Assembly: GCA_963969495.1 (NCBI GenBank)
Contig: OZ018321.1
Coordinates: forward strand, 106,902,557 to 106,966,556
Origin: Ceratothoa steindachneri
Lineage: Eukaryota; Arthropoda; Malacostraca; Isopoda; Cymothoidae
Reading direction: 5' to 3'
DNA length: 64,000 bases
Shown in pieces: positions 45,753-56,225 of the stretch (its first letter is position 1; every line of letters begins with the position of its first letter). A program made the position numbers and the translations under genes. Below the pieces are notes generated by a model that was not told the DNA's origin, searched no databases, and was given only the letters and a program-made list of their open reading frames with translations.

Positions 45753-45774
45753 GGGAATTAACAAAGTCAAGGAT

Positions 45775-46690
45775 GTTATAGATTTCCGCGACCATACCCA
45801 TGTCTTCAAGGTGACATTTAAACCACGGAAATGTCCCACAAGGCGGCAACGGAGGGATTCCTCACTTTTAACATGAGGATCCCAGGATGCAACATTGAAC
45901 ACGAAAAATACCACAGCATCCAGATGTGTTTCGTGTGCTAAAAGCTTGAAGCACACACCACCGCCAGCTGCACGCAGAAAGGAAAAATATGGTGCAGTGA
46001 ATGTGCCACTGAGGGTCACAGGTATGACTCATGCAATAGTACGGAAAAAAGTGCATGAATTGCAAGGGGCCCTATCGAACGATGGCCCTTAACTTACCCC
46101 AAAGAAAATAAATCATAAAATAATGGAACAAGAAGAAAGAAAGAAGGAGATGAATACTTACGCGATCTCAGTGAATAAAAGTGAAGGGTTGACTTCAGCA
46201 ATGGCAACCCCTTACAGATGGTCTTCACAAATGACCTAAGTACCCAAATTCTCATTTGAATTACGCATGGAAACTTGGCAAACGCGGTAAAGCCTGGATG
46301 CTATAATTAGGTTCATAACGCACTACTAAAAGCGAACACTTTACCCTCGATCATCGTGCCCGCTAACCCCGAATGCTCCAAGGCATTCAAGGATAGCTTC
46401 ATCAAAAATAACACCAACCAGGAGAAAACCACCGGACTAATGGATGTTATCGAAACCCTCCTCATCGGAGGAATCCGAAGAGAAAGACGAGGAAGAAGAG
46501 GAAGAAAAAGACCAAGAAGAGGAAAACACATCTTCGAATAGTGACGATGGCCCATGCACTCGCACAAGAGCAACGAAGAGTAAATCCAAATCTCCTAGTC
46601 CTCCTCCGAAGAGTGAAAAGCCTGGGCACTCCAAACCAGCCCCACAGGCCCAAAAGAAAAAGAAGAACAAGAAGAAACATAGATAAATAC
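45775..46690 (+). pseudogene. J5 ORF1, partial and degraded
   Basis: VIDFRDHTHVFKVTF opens it, then a cysteine/histidine region (SRCVSCAKSLKHT and later in shifted frames), and a C-terminal part, 46444-46686, that is acidic (SSSEESEEKDEEEEEEKDQE), then KSKSPSPPPKSEKPG and a basic end (KKKKNKKKHR). The acidic-to-basic end also occurs in J1 and, weaker, in J6. Stops lie between the pieces. Confidence 0.6.
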
Positions 46691-46698
46691 ATCTCAAA

Positions 46699-47210
46699 AT
46701 GGAACGGAACGCACTAAGAATTCTGGAAGTCAATACCAACGGCTGGACAGCGAAGTGAACTCTTTACGGAAATTTGTTCAGAGAAATTGACGCAGATGTC
46801 ATCCTGATTTCTGAACATGGGATTGAAACTCGTAGCTCCGAAAGGAAGATCTGGAACACAAATCACTGCCACAAAACCAGACATTTGTCTGGCTAATCGT
46901 CAGCTTCCGTTCAATTATGACATGCAACCAGTCTAGGTATCATGTAGTGATCATACAGGGATCCTACTTACCATCAACAGGAACCCTATACAAGTCCCAG
47001 CACCAGTAAGAAAAGACTACAGAAGAGCAGAATGGGCACCGTGCGCGGATCTTCTAGAGGTCTACCGTCCACCAAATCTGGACGAGGCAATTCTCGAGGA
47101 GATAGACGAAGTACTCGACGACCTTAACGACCATCTTATAAACGCAGATAGGGCTTGCATCCCCAAAACCCAGTATAAAACCATCTCAAAATACAGATGG
47201 ACTGGGTATA
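46699..47210 (+). pseudogene. J5 ORF2 start and deleted endonuclease
   Basis: Starts MERNALRILEVNTNGWTAK, then a TGA. The EN text runs to KIWNTN and jumps near 46862 to CHKTRHLSG, which in J1 lies about 330 bases later. YRPP and GDLN blocks are therefore deleted; SDHTGILLTI remains (46950). After this the frame VYRPPNLDEAILEEIDEVLD (47070-47130) matches J1 at the 39-bp repeat, here single. Confidence 0.7.
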
Positions 47211-49071
47211 TGAAAGAACTATATCGAGAATTGAGAGTACTATATGAAATAAACATCAGGAATGCATCAGTTGACTCATTACAACAAAGTAGAGAGATCA
47301 AAGAAGAGCTCAACCAGTTGATCCTCGAACAACAACTGAGACGATGGGACGATGAAATCGAGAGCATTGATCGAGACGCATCCCTCAAAGACTTTTGGAA
47401 TAAAGTCAGACGCCTCAGAGGATCATCTGGAAAAAAGAAGAAAATGGAAATTTTAAAAGAAGATGGAACCAGTGAAACAGAAGGGAGAAGCATCGAAGAA
47501 ATATTCCGGCCTTATTGGCAAAAAATCTTCAGTATGCCCGAAGAAGAGAACGAAGATTTTGACATAGAGTTTGGAAATAACATCGTAGACGAGCTTAACA
47601 CGGAAATATACAGAACTCATTCTCATCACCAGCTGGATAGACTATGTGACGGAGACGCCGAGATCACCGAAGAAGAGATTTTGGCACACTCCGCTCTTTC
47701 CGCCAGAAAGACCAGGCCAATCGGGGCTTACGAAGTTAAACTTCGAAAAGGCAGCAGCCAACGTCATCGAAGGAATGAGACGAATATTTAACGCATGTCT
47801 GAATACGGGGTACTTTCCAGATGCTTACAAAACGGCAAAGATGATCTTTTTGCCCAAGCACGGAAAGGACCCAACGTTGACAGAGAGCTACTGCCCAATT
47901 TCACTTCTGGAATTTGGCGGGAAACTCTTTGAGAAGATCCTCAACCAAAAACTGGTGTCTCACCTGGAAGAGAACTCTCTCTACAACCCTTGCCAATACG
48001 GGTTTAGAAAAAAGCGAAGTATGGAAATGGCGATTAATGTCATTACGGAAAAGCTTGCCCAAGCCAAACGGGACAGGAATTACGTGGATATTGTTTGCTG
48101 GGATGTATCAAAGGCGTTTGATAAGGTGTGGCAGCGGGGTATGCAGTATAAGATCTTACGGCTGGGTATAAGTGAAAACTTGGAAAGAACTCTCTGTGAC
48201 TACGTCATGGAGAGAGCGGCGTACGTCAGTTTAGGGTGCACGGACGGACCAAAGTTTCCGCTCACTGCGGGCCTCCCGCAGGGGGAGGGGGTGTCTGTCC
48301 CCCACCCTTTACTCGATATACACCGCGGATGTCCCAGCCCTTGTGTACAGCTCTTTCTCCAATATTAAATTTGCCGATAATTTCAGCCAGATAATCATAT
48401 CTCCATGGAGGAATGCACCGTGGCAAGCTCGCATGACAGCGGTAGAAATTGAAAATCTAAACACCTACGAGGCTTATAAAAAATAAGAACTAACCAGGAG
48501 AAATTCAAGGCTGGTCCCCATTGGGCGCACCAGAACAGCAGATATGAGAGTGGGAGATACTTGCTATCACTACACCAATGAGTGCAATGTACTTGGTATG
48601 AAAATTACTTCTACCGGGTACAAGATGCACGTCGAAGAACGAATTTCTCGAGCCTCGGCCGCTGCCAGAACTCTATACATGTTCAGAAATCTACGTGAAA
48701 GTAACAAGAAGAAGATCTACAATGCCCTTGTCAGATCTACGTTGCTTTACCCCGCCTACACCCTCTCTTGTGTCTCAAAAACACAAAAGAGGCGACTACA
48801 AGTAGTGCAAAATAAATGCATGTATCTAATCACAGGTACACACAGGCGAGATAGAAGACGCCAAGAAGACCTGCACAGAGAGGAGGGGATAACTCCCATT
48901 AACAAAGTCATCGAAGAACGGACCCGGAAGATGCAGGATCTGGTTAATCGAGAACTGAGTGAAGAAATTACTCATATGATTAACCAGAACAGAAGAGCAG
49001 AATGTCGCGCCAGATTCCCAAGCTATGCTAACCGAGTGGCTGGCGGAGATGAAGTGCCATTCTATGCATGA
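47210..49071 (+). pseudogene. J5 reverse transcriptase, inactive
   Basis: 47210-47791: pre-RT helices (SLQQSREIKEELNQLILEQQ) and EEIFRPYWQKIFSM. A frameshift near 47700 leads to 47646-48368: FPDAYKTAKMIFLPKHGKDP, CPISLLEFGGKLFEKILNQK, YGFRKKRSMEMAINVITEKL, IVCWDVSKAFDKVWQRGMQY (motif A intact) and GLPQGEG. The catalytic box reads FADN (GATAAT at 48376-48381), in another frame. 48544-49071 is thumb to C-terminus (RSTLLYPAYTLSCVSKTQKR, VVQNKCMYLITGTHRRDRRR). Confidence 0.83.
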
Positions 49072-50015
49072 AGAGATTGTATAATCTAAGGAACAACCGA
49101 ATTATGAAGAAAAACTCACACAACTATGACTAATTTCACCGATGAAGACAAAAGAAAAAATCAAGAAAGAAGAATATTACCGAAAACGACGAAGAAATTC
49201 GACTTGACCATGAAAAAACAATAAAACTTATACACACACACACATACAAAGAATACAAAACATTATGCACGCATTTAAAAGTTCGAAAAAACATAAACAA
49301 ACAAGCAATGCACATCACACAACAAAGCTACACTAAAGTTAGTAAAACAAATGGCTTGAACTCCATAATAAATAAAATCAACGAAAACATCAAAGAATAC
49401 ACACTACAAAGATATAATAAAAGTGATAGGCCTGATCACCAGGCTCTTGCATCTCTTTGCACCCTACCACGCTTCTTTCTCTTTACACCACTTGTCTATT
49501 TTTTCTATCTATCCACACACCCTATCGTACTTCCCTACACACACCCACACCTTTAAGCAAAAAAAAAACAAGAGTGTTCCTAGTACAGACTTGGAAGAAA
49601 TCATTAATTACTTTACGCTCAGCAAGAAGTCACAGCCGGTAAAGGAAGAAAAGTCGAGGGAGAGACACCTCAAGAAATCGTTAACGACCTTTACTTTTTC
49701 CCCACGGGGACTACAAGATATATTTTCTACGCAACAACGTATAATCGACCCATGTCTGGCTACCCCCCCTCCCTCATCCCGCGGCCCCTTCATCAGGGCA
49801 AGGGAGCTGAACTGAACTGAACTTCCATTCACCTAGTCTCGCTCCAACTATGTCGGTCCACTTTGATAGACATAATTGGAGACGTAAAGGAAAGCAGGTT
49901 TGAGGATTAGCCCACTGTGGAACTCTACGGAATAGACCGCCCGGTTACAAGGCGATGCTGAAAGTTTTGAGAAAGAGTTCGCTCTAATCTCTAAGGGTAG
50001 TTCCCGGCCAAGACC

Positions 50016-50044
50016 ACAGAGGGACATGCAACCGTCCCTGTGTA
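50016..50044 (+). promoter_or_regulatory. Conserved 5'UTR hairpin of LINE J (J6 copy)
   Basis: CACAGAGGGAC and GTCCCTGTG flank the loop ATGCAACC. The equivalent in J3 (44735-44764, minus) has CCATAGAG/CTCTATGG and in J1 (38656-38683, minus) CATAGAG/CTCTATG, so a C-G pair in J6 replaces a T-A pair in the others. A second conserved block, GGTTTGAGGANTAGCCCAC, lies about 100 bases upstream in all three. Confidence 0.6.
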
Positions 50045-50375
50045 AGCTGGAAGCAGCATCGATAACCAAACCCCAGACGGGGCGGCACCCACGGGTGGTG
50101 GTAGTTGATTCGATCACTACCCAACATTAAGTCCGCCATATTTCATCCATCTGAGGGGCCTCCCCGAGTACACCCCGTCATCATTCATCCATTCCATCCG
50201 GCAGTTCATGTTCATGGAAACTCGCTTGCAACGAGGAGGGGGCGGCTTTCAAAGCTCTCTACCAAGAAGAAGAAGCGGACCCGACAGCGACGAATAACTA
50301 GACACAGCAAGAAGAAAGACAACACGAAGCAGCAGGCCTAGCTGAGATAAGGTCTTTGAAGTAGTATACGGAAAG

Positions 50376-51809
50376 TTGAAGATCGCAATGCTCCGACTGC
50401 TCGAAGTCCCAACAGGCAATGTTGCAATATGTGAGAAGGAGAAAGATGTGGAGAGTGTTACAAAAGAAGAAGCAATCGAAACGCTCCGAGAAATAGGCCT
50501 ACAACCGGCAATACCACCGCAGATCCTAACCCACAGGAGCGTTGTCAGCCGACGACTGGACCCTTGGATAGGACAGTACTCTAAGGAAGAGATAAAAGAA
50601 GAAATATTTAAAAATCAACCGTGGGCCAAAGTATCCGAAATTATTAAGTTTTGGAACAATAGGGACAATTCTGAATACACTCACGTGTTTAAGATTGTCT
50701 TCCCCGACACAACAATGGCTCAAAATGCAAAGGAAAATGGATTACTTATTTTTAATGCAAAGATCAGTGGGGAGTAGATTGAGAGAGAAGAATTCACTCC
50801 CATACAATTCTGCTTCCGCTGCTAAAAGATGGAGACGCACACAACAAAAGAATGCACAGAGCCGCAGGAAATATGTTCAAGGTGCAGTGAGCCAGGTGAC
50901 CATTGGAAGAACTGCAGCAGTCCCAGGGAGAAGTGTGCAAACTGCGGCCAAGGACATCGTTCCTTTGCGATGGCCTGCCCAATGAAAAAGGAACTTATAA
51001 AGAAAAAGGTGCAGCAAAAGAAAGACGAGCATGAACGCAAGAGCAAAACATCATATGCTCAGGCGGCAAAAGCAGTCTTCACAGAAGCTGAAAACAAACA
51101 GACTTACTTGAGAATCGAGAACGAAAACTCGACGAAGATACTGACATGCATCTTATACGCTCACGTCAGGAACCTAACTCAACCAGGAATATTCGCGAAG
51201 GAACTCAACCAAATGCTCGCTAAGAACGGCACGAGTGAAATGTGGTTCCCTAATAAACCTCCTTCAGTGGATGTACTGCAACTGCAGCTCAATCCCAAAC
51301 AGGTGCCAGGAAAGAGCCAAGAGAAGAGAAAAGAAGACGAAAATAGACGGCCCGACCCTAGGATTGGGCCAAAAAAGAGAGAGAAGTGGCCGCAAAGGTA
51401 GCACACTCGACCAACCCAAAGAACGAGGAAAAAGAAGAAACAGAATCCTCTGAAACCACGGACAACACAGACACCTCGGACTCAGAGAACGCAAAAAAGA
51501 AAGTACGCCGCAAAAAAAGGTAAAAGAGGAACAAAGAAAAAGGTAGATGCAGACCAAATTAACTTATACATCTGGGCAAGCGAATAATTTCCCTTCCCGA
51601 AGGACTGAAATGTCATCAAAATTTGCGTGGGACTAAAGAAAAGGTATTATAAAAAGGACTTCGATGCTCAATGCGAGGAAGAATCGGTTGAGGAGACCCT
51701 ATACAACCAGAACTTCGCCCTCTACCAGGAAACATTTATTGAACTCTCCCCAGCAGAGTTCAAAATGAAGAGGAACGGGAAACGCAAATCGACAATCCGT
51801 AAACACTAA
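50376..51809 (+). pseudogene. J6 ORF1 with three CCHC knuckles, broken
   Basis: 50376-50777: LRLLEVPTGNVAICEKEKDV, HRSVVSRRLDPWIGQYSKEE, SEYTHVFKIVFPDTT (N-terminal domain). First knuckle FCFRC...HTTKEC at 50808-50850 is interrupted by a TAA. 50829-51401 has knuckles 2 and 3 (CSRCSEPGDHWKNC, CANCGQGHRSFAMACP), a basic linker, and the domain SKTSYAQAAKAVFTEAENK, STKILTCILYAHVRNLTQPG. After a shift, an acidic/basic tail (51405-51525) and a last piece at 51627-51809. The protein would bind LINE RNA. Confidence 0.83.
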
Positions 51810-51835
51810 GACATCCACCTAAGCCAGAACAGAGA

Positions 51836-52842
51836 ATGGAAAACCAGAACAACAGGTTAAGGATCTTGAACCTCAACGTGAATGGATGGGAGGGAAAAGC
51901 CACGGCATAAGGAAGCATATTCCGTGTGCTTGATCCCGACATCATACTAATCACGGAGCATGGTATAGATACGACCAACGGGCTGTTAAAAATACCAGGC
52001 TACAGAGTGGTCTTGAAAAGCCATTCTGAGAAGAGGTACAATGGTGCTGCCGTTGCCGTCAGAAGGAACCTCTCGTTCAGACACATTCCGGATATGGACG
52101 AGTCCTTCGTGGCGGTAGAGCTGCTCACTCTAGTGGGCAAGCTCATAATCGCGGTGGCATACCGACCACCTCGACGAAGGTAACTTCCTCTCACAACTTC
52201 TACACGCTGTTTGGCCACGGCAGAATGGTATTCTTTGAGAGCGACCTCAATGCCAGGTGCCGAACGGCTGGCTATCGTAACACGGATGAAAGAGGCCATA
52301 ACTTGGAAACGATTATGCGAAGGAAAAACATTCGGCGGATAGGTCCGGATTTTCCGACCTATATCACCGTTCGGTCAGCAACAAAGCCCGGCAGAATCAT
52401 GACAAGCAATGGCTTCCCCTTTAATTACCGTAGTAAGCCAAGCCCAACAGTCCCCAGTGACCACATAGCAATCTTGACGACCATTTCTCTCGCGCCAATG
52501 CAGCTCCCAATCCCTCTTCGCAAAAGCTACACTTCGGCCAACTGGGAACGCTACAAGGAACTCCTTGTTAGATTTGTACCAGCGGACCTAAACGGAGCAT
52601 GGCTAAAAAGGATCGACGATGAGCTGGAGAAGATAACTGCCCACATCATCGAAGCGGATCGCGAGAGTGTACCGATGAAGAGGTACAAAACTCTCGCACA
52701 ACCCAGATGGACCGAAGAAATGAGAGAGATTTCTAGAGTGCACAGGGAGGTGTATGAAGAAATTAGAAGAGAAGGTACAAATCGGGAGAGAGGCTCGCAG
52801 CTACGACGCCTGAGTAAAGATCTAAAGCAGGTTATTAACTAG
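51836..52842 (+). pseudogene. J6 ORF2 endonuclease and pre-RT region
   Basis: 51836: MENQNNRLRILNLNVNGWEG, then TAA at 51908-51910. 51926-52183 continues LDPDIILITEHGIDTTNGLL, NGAAVAVRRNLSFRHIPDMD and LIIAVAYRPPRR. After a frameshift, 52225-52842 gives FFESDLNARCRTAGY (GDLN reads SDLN), GPDFPTYITVRSATKPGRIM, PSDHIAILTTI (SDH intact) and the helical pre-RT region. The enzyme would nick target DNA. Confidence 0.8.
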
Positions 52843-52890
52843 CAACAGGCTGAGATCTGGGACAGCCTAATTGAAAAAGTAGACAGCAAG

Positions 52891-54567
52891 GTGAGACCCA
52901 ATGTGTTCTGGCGACTTGTGAACAAGTTAAAAGGTCTTACAAGTAGAGAAAAGACCCGCATTAATGAGGGCAATGACTACTTGGAAGACCCGGCGGTTTT
53001 GGAAGAGAGATTCCGCACATTCTGGAAAGATGTCTTCGCGATAACACCAGAAGACAATGCGGAATTCGACCAGGAATTCAAGGGCCAACTGATTGAAGAT
53101 CTTAATCAGATTGTGCATCGCACGCTCCCCCATGCCTATGTCGATGAAGGGAGGGTTTTGGCAGACCATGGCTGACTAACTACACCTGAAGAGGTCATGA
53201 AAGTCATAAAAACCTTTAGACAAAACGCACCAGGCTGGACGGGCATCACCAAAAATAACTTGGTGCATGCCCCCGGCAGATCATTCAGGGAATCACGAAC
53301 ATTTACAATGCCCTCATGAATACGGGCTACTTCCCCGACGGTTTCAAGATGGCTAAAATCATCTTTATACCTAAAGGGAGGAAGTCCGATCAACTGGTGG
53401 ACTACAGGCCAATATCCCTCCTGAAGATTATAGGCAAAGTATACGAAAAGCTTCTAGCCAAAAGCTGGAAGCTCACAGCACTCAGCAACACGGGTTCTGC
53501 AAGAGAAGGGGGACTAACACAGCCCTTGCCCTTCTCACCGAAAAGCTTGCCCGCTGTAAAACTGAGAGGAAATACGTAGACGTGGTGATGCGAGATGTGC
53601 AAAAGGCCTTCGATAAGTTTTGGTTAAGAGATCTTCAATATAAGATCTTAGGCCTCCATCTGAATCCAATCCTGGAAAGGGTCCTCTGTGACTACATCAT
53701 GCACAGAAAAGCCCAAATTTCGATCGAGGGATACAGAAGACCCGAGTTCGAACTTGAGGCGGGTGTTCCACAAGGTGGCTGTCTGAGTCCGCTGCTGTAC
53801 CTTGTGTACACAGTGGACTTACCTGATCCACTAGGGAAGGACGTGATGTACCTTTACTTTGCAGACAACATCACAAAAATCATCCCCAGCTACTACAACA
53901 TGCTGGATTTCAAGCAAGGCAGACAGACATCGAAATCGATAACATCAGTTGATACGAACGAAAGTGGAAAATCAAAACCAACCGCCGAAAGTTCCATATC
54001 CTTCCAATAAACCACCAAAGACGTGTTGATGTCTTAGTGGACGGCGAAATATACCCGTACGGAAATGAAGGCCCAGTCCTAGGTCTGCACTTAACCTCAA
54101 AAGGATACAAAGTGCACATTAACAGCAGAATCTCCCTAGCGAAAATACAGCTCGGAAAACTGTATAGATTTAAAAATATCAGCTCCAAAAATCTTAAAAA
54201 GCTATACACTGCTCTGGTACGCTTGATCTTAGTGTACCCGACAATGGTCATGCAGGCTGCGAGTTCCACCTCTCTCAGACAAATGGAGAGAGTGCAGAAC
54301 AAAGCAGCCCTGCTTATAGCTGGAGCACAAAGGATGAATCATATTCAGCAAACAGAACTGCACGCAAGAGCAGGTCTGAATCCACTGAATATGGAACTCC
54401 AAAGGCTAGGGAGAAAGGCCTGGGACAAGATTGACACAGAGATGCTCCCGAACTTGAACCTCGACCTAGACATTCCGAGAGCAGTTAGGGGACGCGCCAC
54501 CAGGCAAGCCTTATTCCCGAGCGGAAGAAACTGCTCCCGAGAAAACCAAATTAGAATATATAAATAA
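52891..54567 (+). pseudogene. J6 reverse transcriptase, inactive
   Basis: 52891-53175 pre-RT (NVFWRLVNKLKGLTSREKTR, LEERFRTFWKDVFAI); 53316-53579 fingers (NTGYFPDGFKMAKIIFIPKG, VDYRPISLLKIIGKVYEKLL), then a frameshift; 53582-54010 palm (VMRDVQKAFDKFWLRDLQYK, GVPQGGCLSPLLYLVYTVDL) with the catalytic box YFADNITKII (GACAAC at 53864-53869), second aspartate lost; 54037-54567 thumb to C-terminus, ending LFPSGRNCSRENQIRIYK. The A-loop aspartate in DVQKAFD is intact. Confidence 0.85.
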
Positions 54568-54800
54568 TATATAAACAAGAAAAAAAAAACAGAACCATCT
54601 AATTAAAATTGAGTAAAAAGAGGCGAAGTGCCCACAACTTAAGCAAACAAAATAAAAAGGAAATGATAACCTAAAACACCAGCAAAATAAGAATTATAAA
54701 TTGTTATTTTAAAAACAAAGAAAATTATATATAGCAATCAAAAAACTTGAAAGGCTTGAATGCCGCGACGGAGGAAAGATAAAAATTTATTTAATTAAAA

Positions 54801-54808
<8 letters not shown>

Positions 54809-54896
<88 letters not shown>
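54809..54896. repeat. (TA)n microsatellite in J6 3'UTR, 88 bp
   Basis: Follows an A run after GGCTTGAATGCCGCGACGGA. Confidence 0.95.
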
Positions 54897-54898
<2 letters not shown>

Positions 54899-55086
54899 AT
54901 ATATGTATATAAAAAAACAAGACAAAAGAAAAAACCTGAGAGATGCCCTCTACACCAGGGCAAACTCAAACTCTTTTTATCTTTATATACTACTACATAT
55001 TTTCCTTCTTATTACATCATGTTTCATGTTCCATGTTTTGAGTGTCCCTAGCTAAAAGAGAGCTGGAGAAACTGTTCCCGTTTCCG

Positions 55087-55479
55087 AAGCTTCAACGTGA
55101 CAATTAAGAAAAACTCTACACGGCCTTGGTACGCTCCGTCCTGGTGGACCCGGCCGTGATCACGTAGATGACAAGTTGTACCTCTCACAGGACGATGCAG
55201 AGGGTACAGAATCAAGCCACACTGCTTATAACTGGCACAAAAAGGATCGATCATATTCGACAATCGGTTCTACATGATAGAACCGGAATAAAACCGATCA
55301 ATATAGAGATCCAGAGACCAGGGAGAAAGACATGGGACAAAATAGAACAAGAAATACTCCCAACAATCAACAACAATCTAGAAATTCCGCAATACAGACA
55401 AAGCACAGTGGAAAGGACATCTCTATTCCCCAGCGGAAGAAACTGTGCAAGAGAAAATATAAGACCCATCTACAGCTAA
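55087..55479 (+). pseudogene. J7 RT thumb and C-terminus
   Basis: The frame at 55168-55479 reads TMQRVQNQATLLITGTKRID, HIRQSVLHDRTGIKPINIEI, RPGRKTWDKIEQEILPTINN and ends RTSLFPSGRNCARENIRPIY. Matches J6 54290-54560 closely. A TAG precedes it in the upstream part. Confidence 0.8.
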
Positions 55480-55962
55480 CAATAAATAAAAGGCAATAAA
55501 ATTTAATAAAAAGAGGCGAAGTGGCCAAATTCAAATTTAACTAAAACAAAAAGAAGAGAAAGAACAATAAAAAGAGGCAAATTGCCCAAGCTATAATCAA
55601 ATTAAAATAAAAAAGATGAGAAGAAGAATAAATAGTCAACAAATGAACCAAAATAATAATAAGAAAGGGAAGATAGATTAACAGAAATAACAAAAACGTA
55701 AACGAAAAGAGGCGAAGTGCCTAAACTAAGATTCGAATTAATAATAAGAAATGAATAATTAAATAACAAAGTAAACGAAAATAAATATAGTAAGATTAAT
55801 GAACTGCAACAACAACAAGAATAGCTAAAATTTAAGTAGAAAGAAACAACGAGTTAATAAATAATAAAGTACAAATAAAAGATATGAAACTAGAGAATAG
55901 TTAGCAAATTATAAAAATGCTTGAAAGGCTTGAAAGCGTCGAAGGAGGAACCTACTAATAGA

Positions 55963-55968
<6 letters not shown>

Positions 55969-56030
<62 letters not shown>
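55969..56030. repeat. (TA)n microsatellite in J7 3'UTR, 62 bp
   Basis: Same relative place as in J6 and J1. Confidence 0.95.
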
Positions 56031-56031
<1 letters not shown>

Positions 56032-56225
56032 CACAATGGAAGAACCTGACCATCATCGACGGTCAGCAATATTATTGACGAAGGAAAAATAATTTTTTGA
56101 ACAAACAAGAAGAAGAAAGTATGCTAGTGATGCCCTCAAGACCAAAGCAAACTAGTAAACAATTTCACACCTATGAAAACCTACCACACATTTCATCACT
56201 TTCATTAACTTGAACTTGAACTTGA

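Larger units (their letters stand above)
45753..49830 (+). mobile_element. LINE J copy 5 (J5), 5'-truncated
   Basis: Plus strand: ORF1 from the middle (45775-46690), ORF2 with an endonuclease deletion (46699-47210), RT (47210-49071), 3'UTR (49072-49830) with GAGGCTCTTGCATCTC-type text and a GAACT repeat at the end (49808-49823). Heads into J4 on its left and is followed within about 15 bases by the 5' end of J6. Confidence 0.85.
49845..54950 (+). mobile_element. LINE J copy 6 (J6), near full length, diverged subfamily
   Basis: 5'UTR 49845-50375 with the conserved block and hairpin, ORF1 50376-51809, ORF2 51836-54567, 3'UTR with AAAAAGAGGCGAAGTGCCC (54615), GGCTTGAATGCCGCG (54751) and a (TA)n array (54809-54896). 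The most complete J copy in the window, but with stops and frameshifts in both ORFs. Confidence 0.87.
55087..56225 (+). mobile_element. LINE J copy 7 (J7), 3' fragment
   Basis: Starts in the RT thumb and includes the C-terminus (to 55479), a long 3'UTR with three AAAAGAGGCGAAGTGCC-like units (55508, 55568, 55705), GGCTTGAAAGCGTCGAAGGA, (TA)n and a TTGAAC triple at 56207-56225. Closest to J6. 54951-55086 is unassigned. Confidence 0.82.

Noticed and set aside
49845..50375. HDV-like self-cleaving ribozyme at the LINE J 5' end
   Set aside because: Some LINEs carry one, but I could not lay out the nested double pseudoknot with the required helices; only a simple hairpin is supported.
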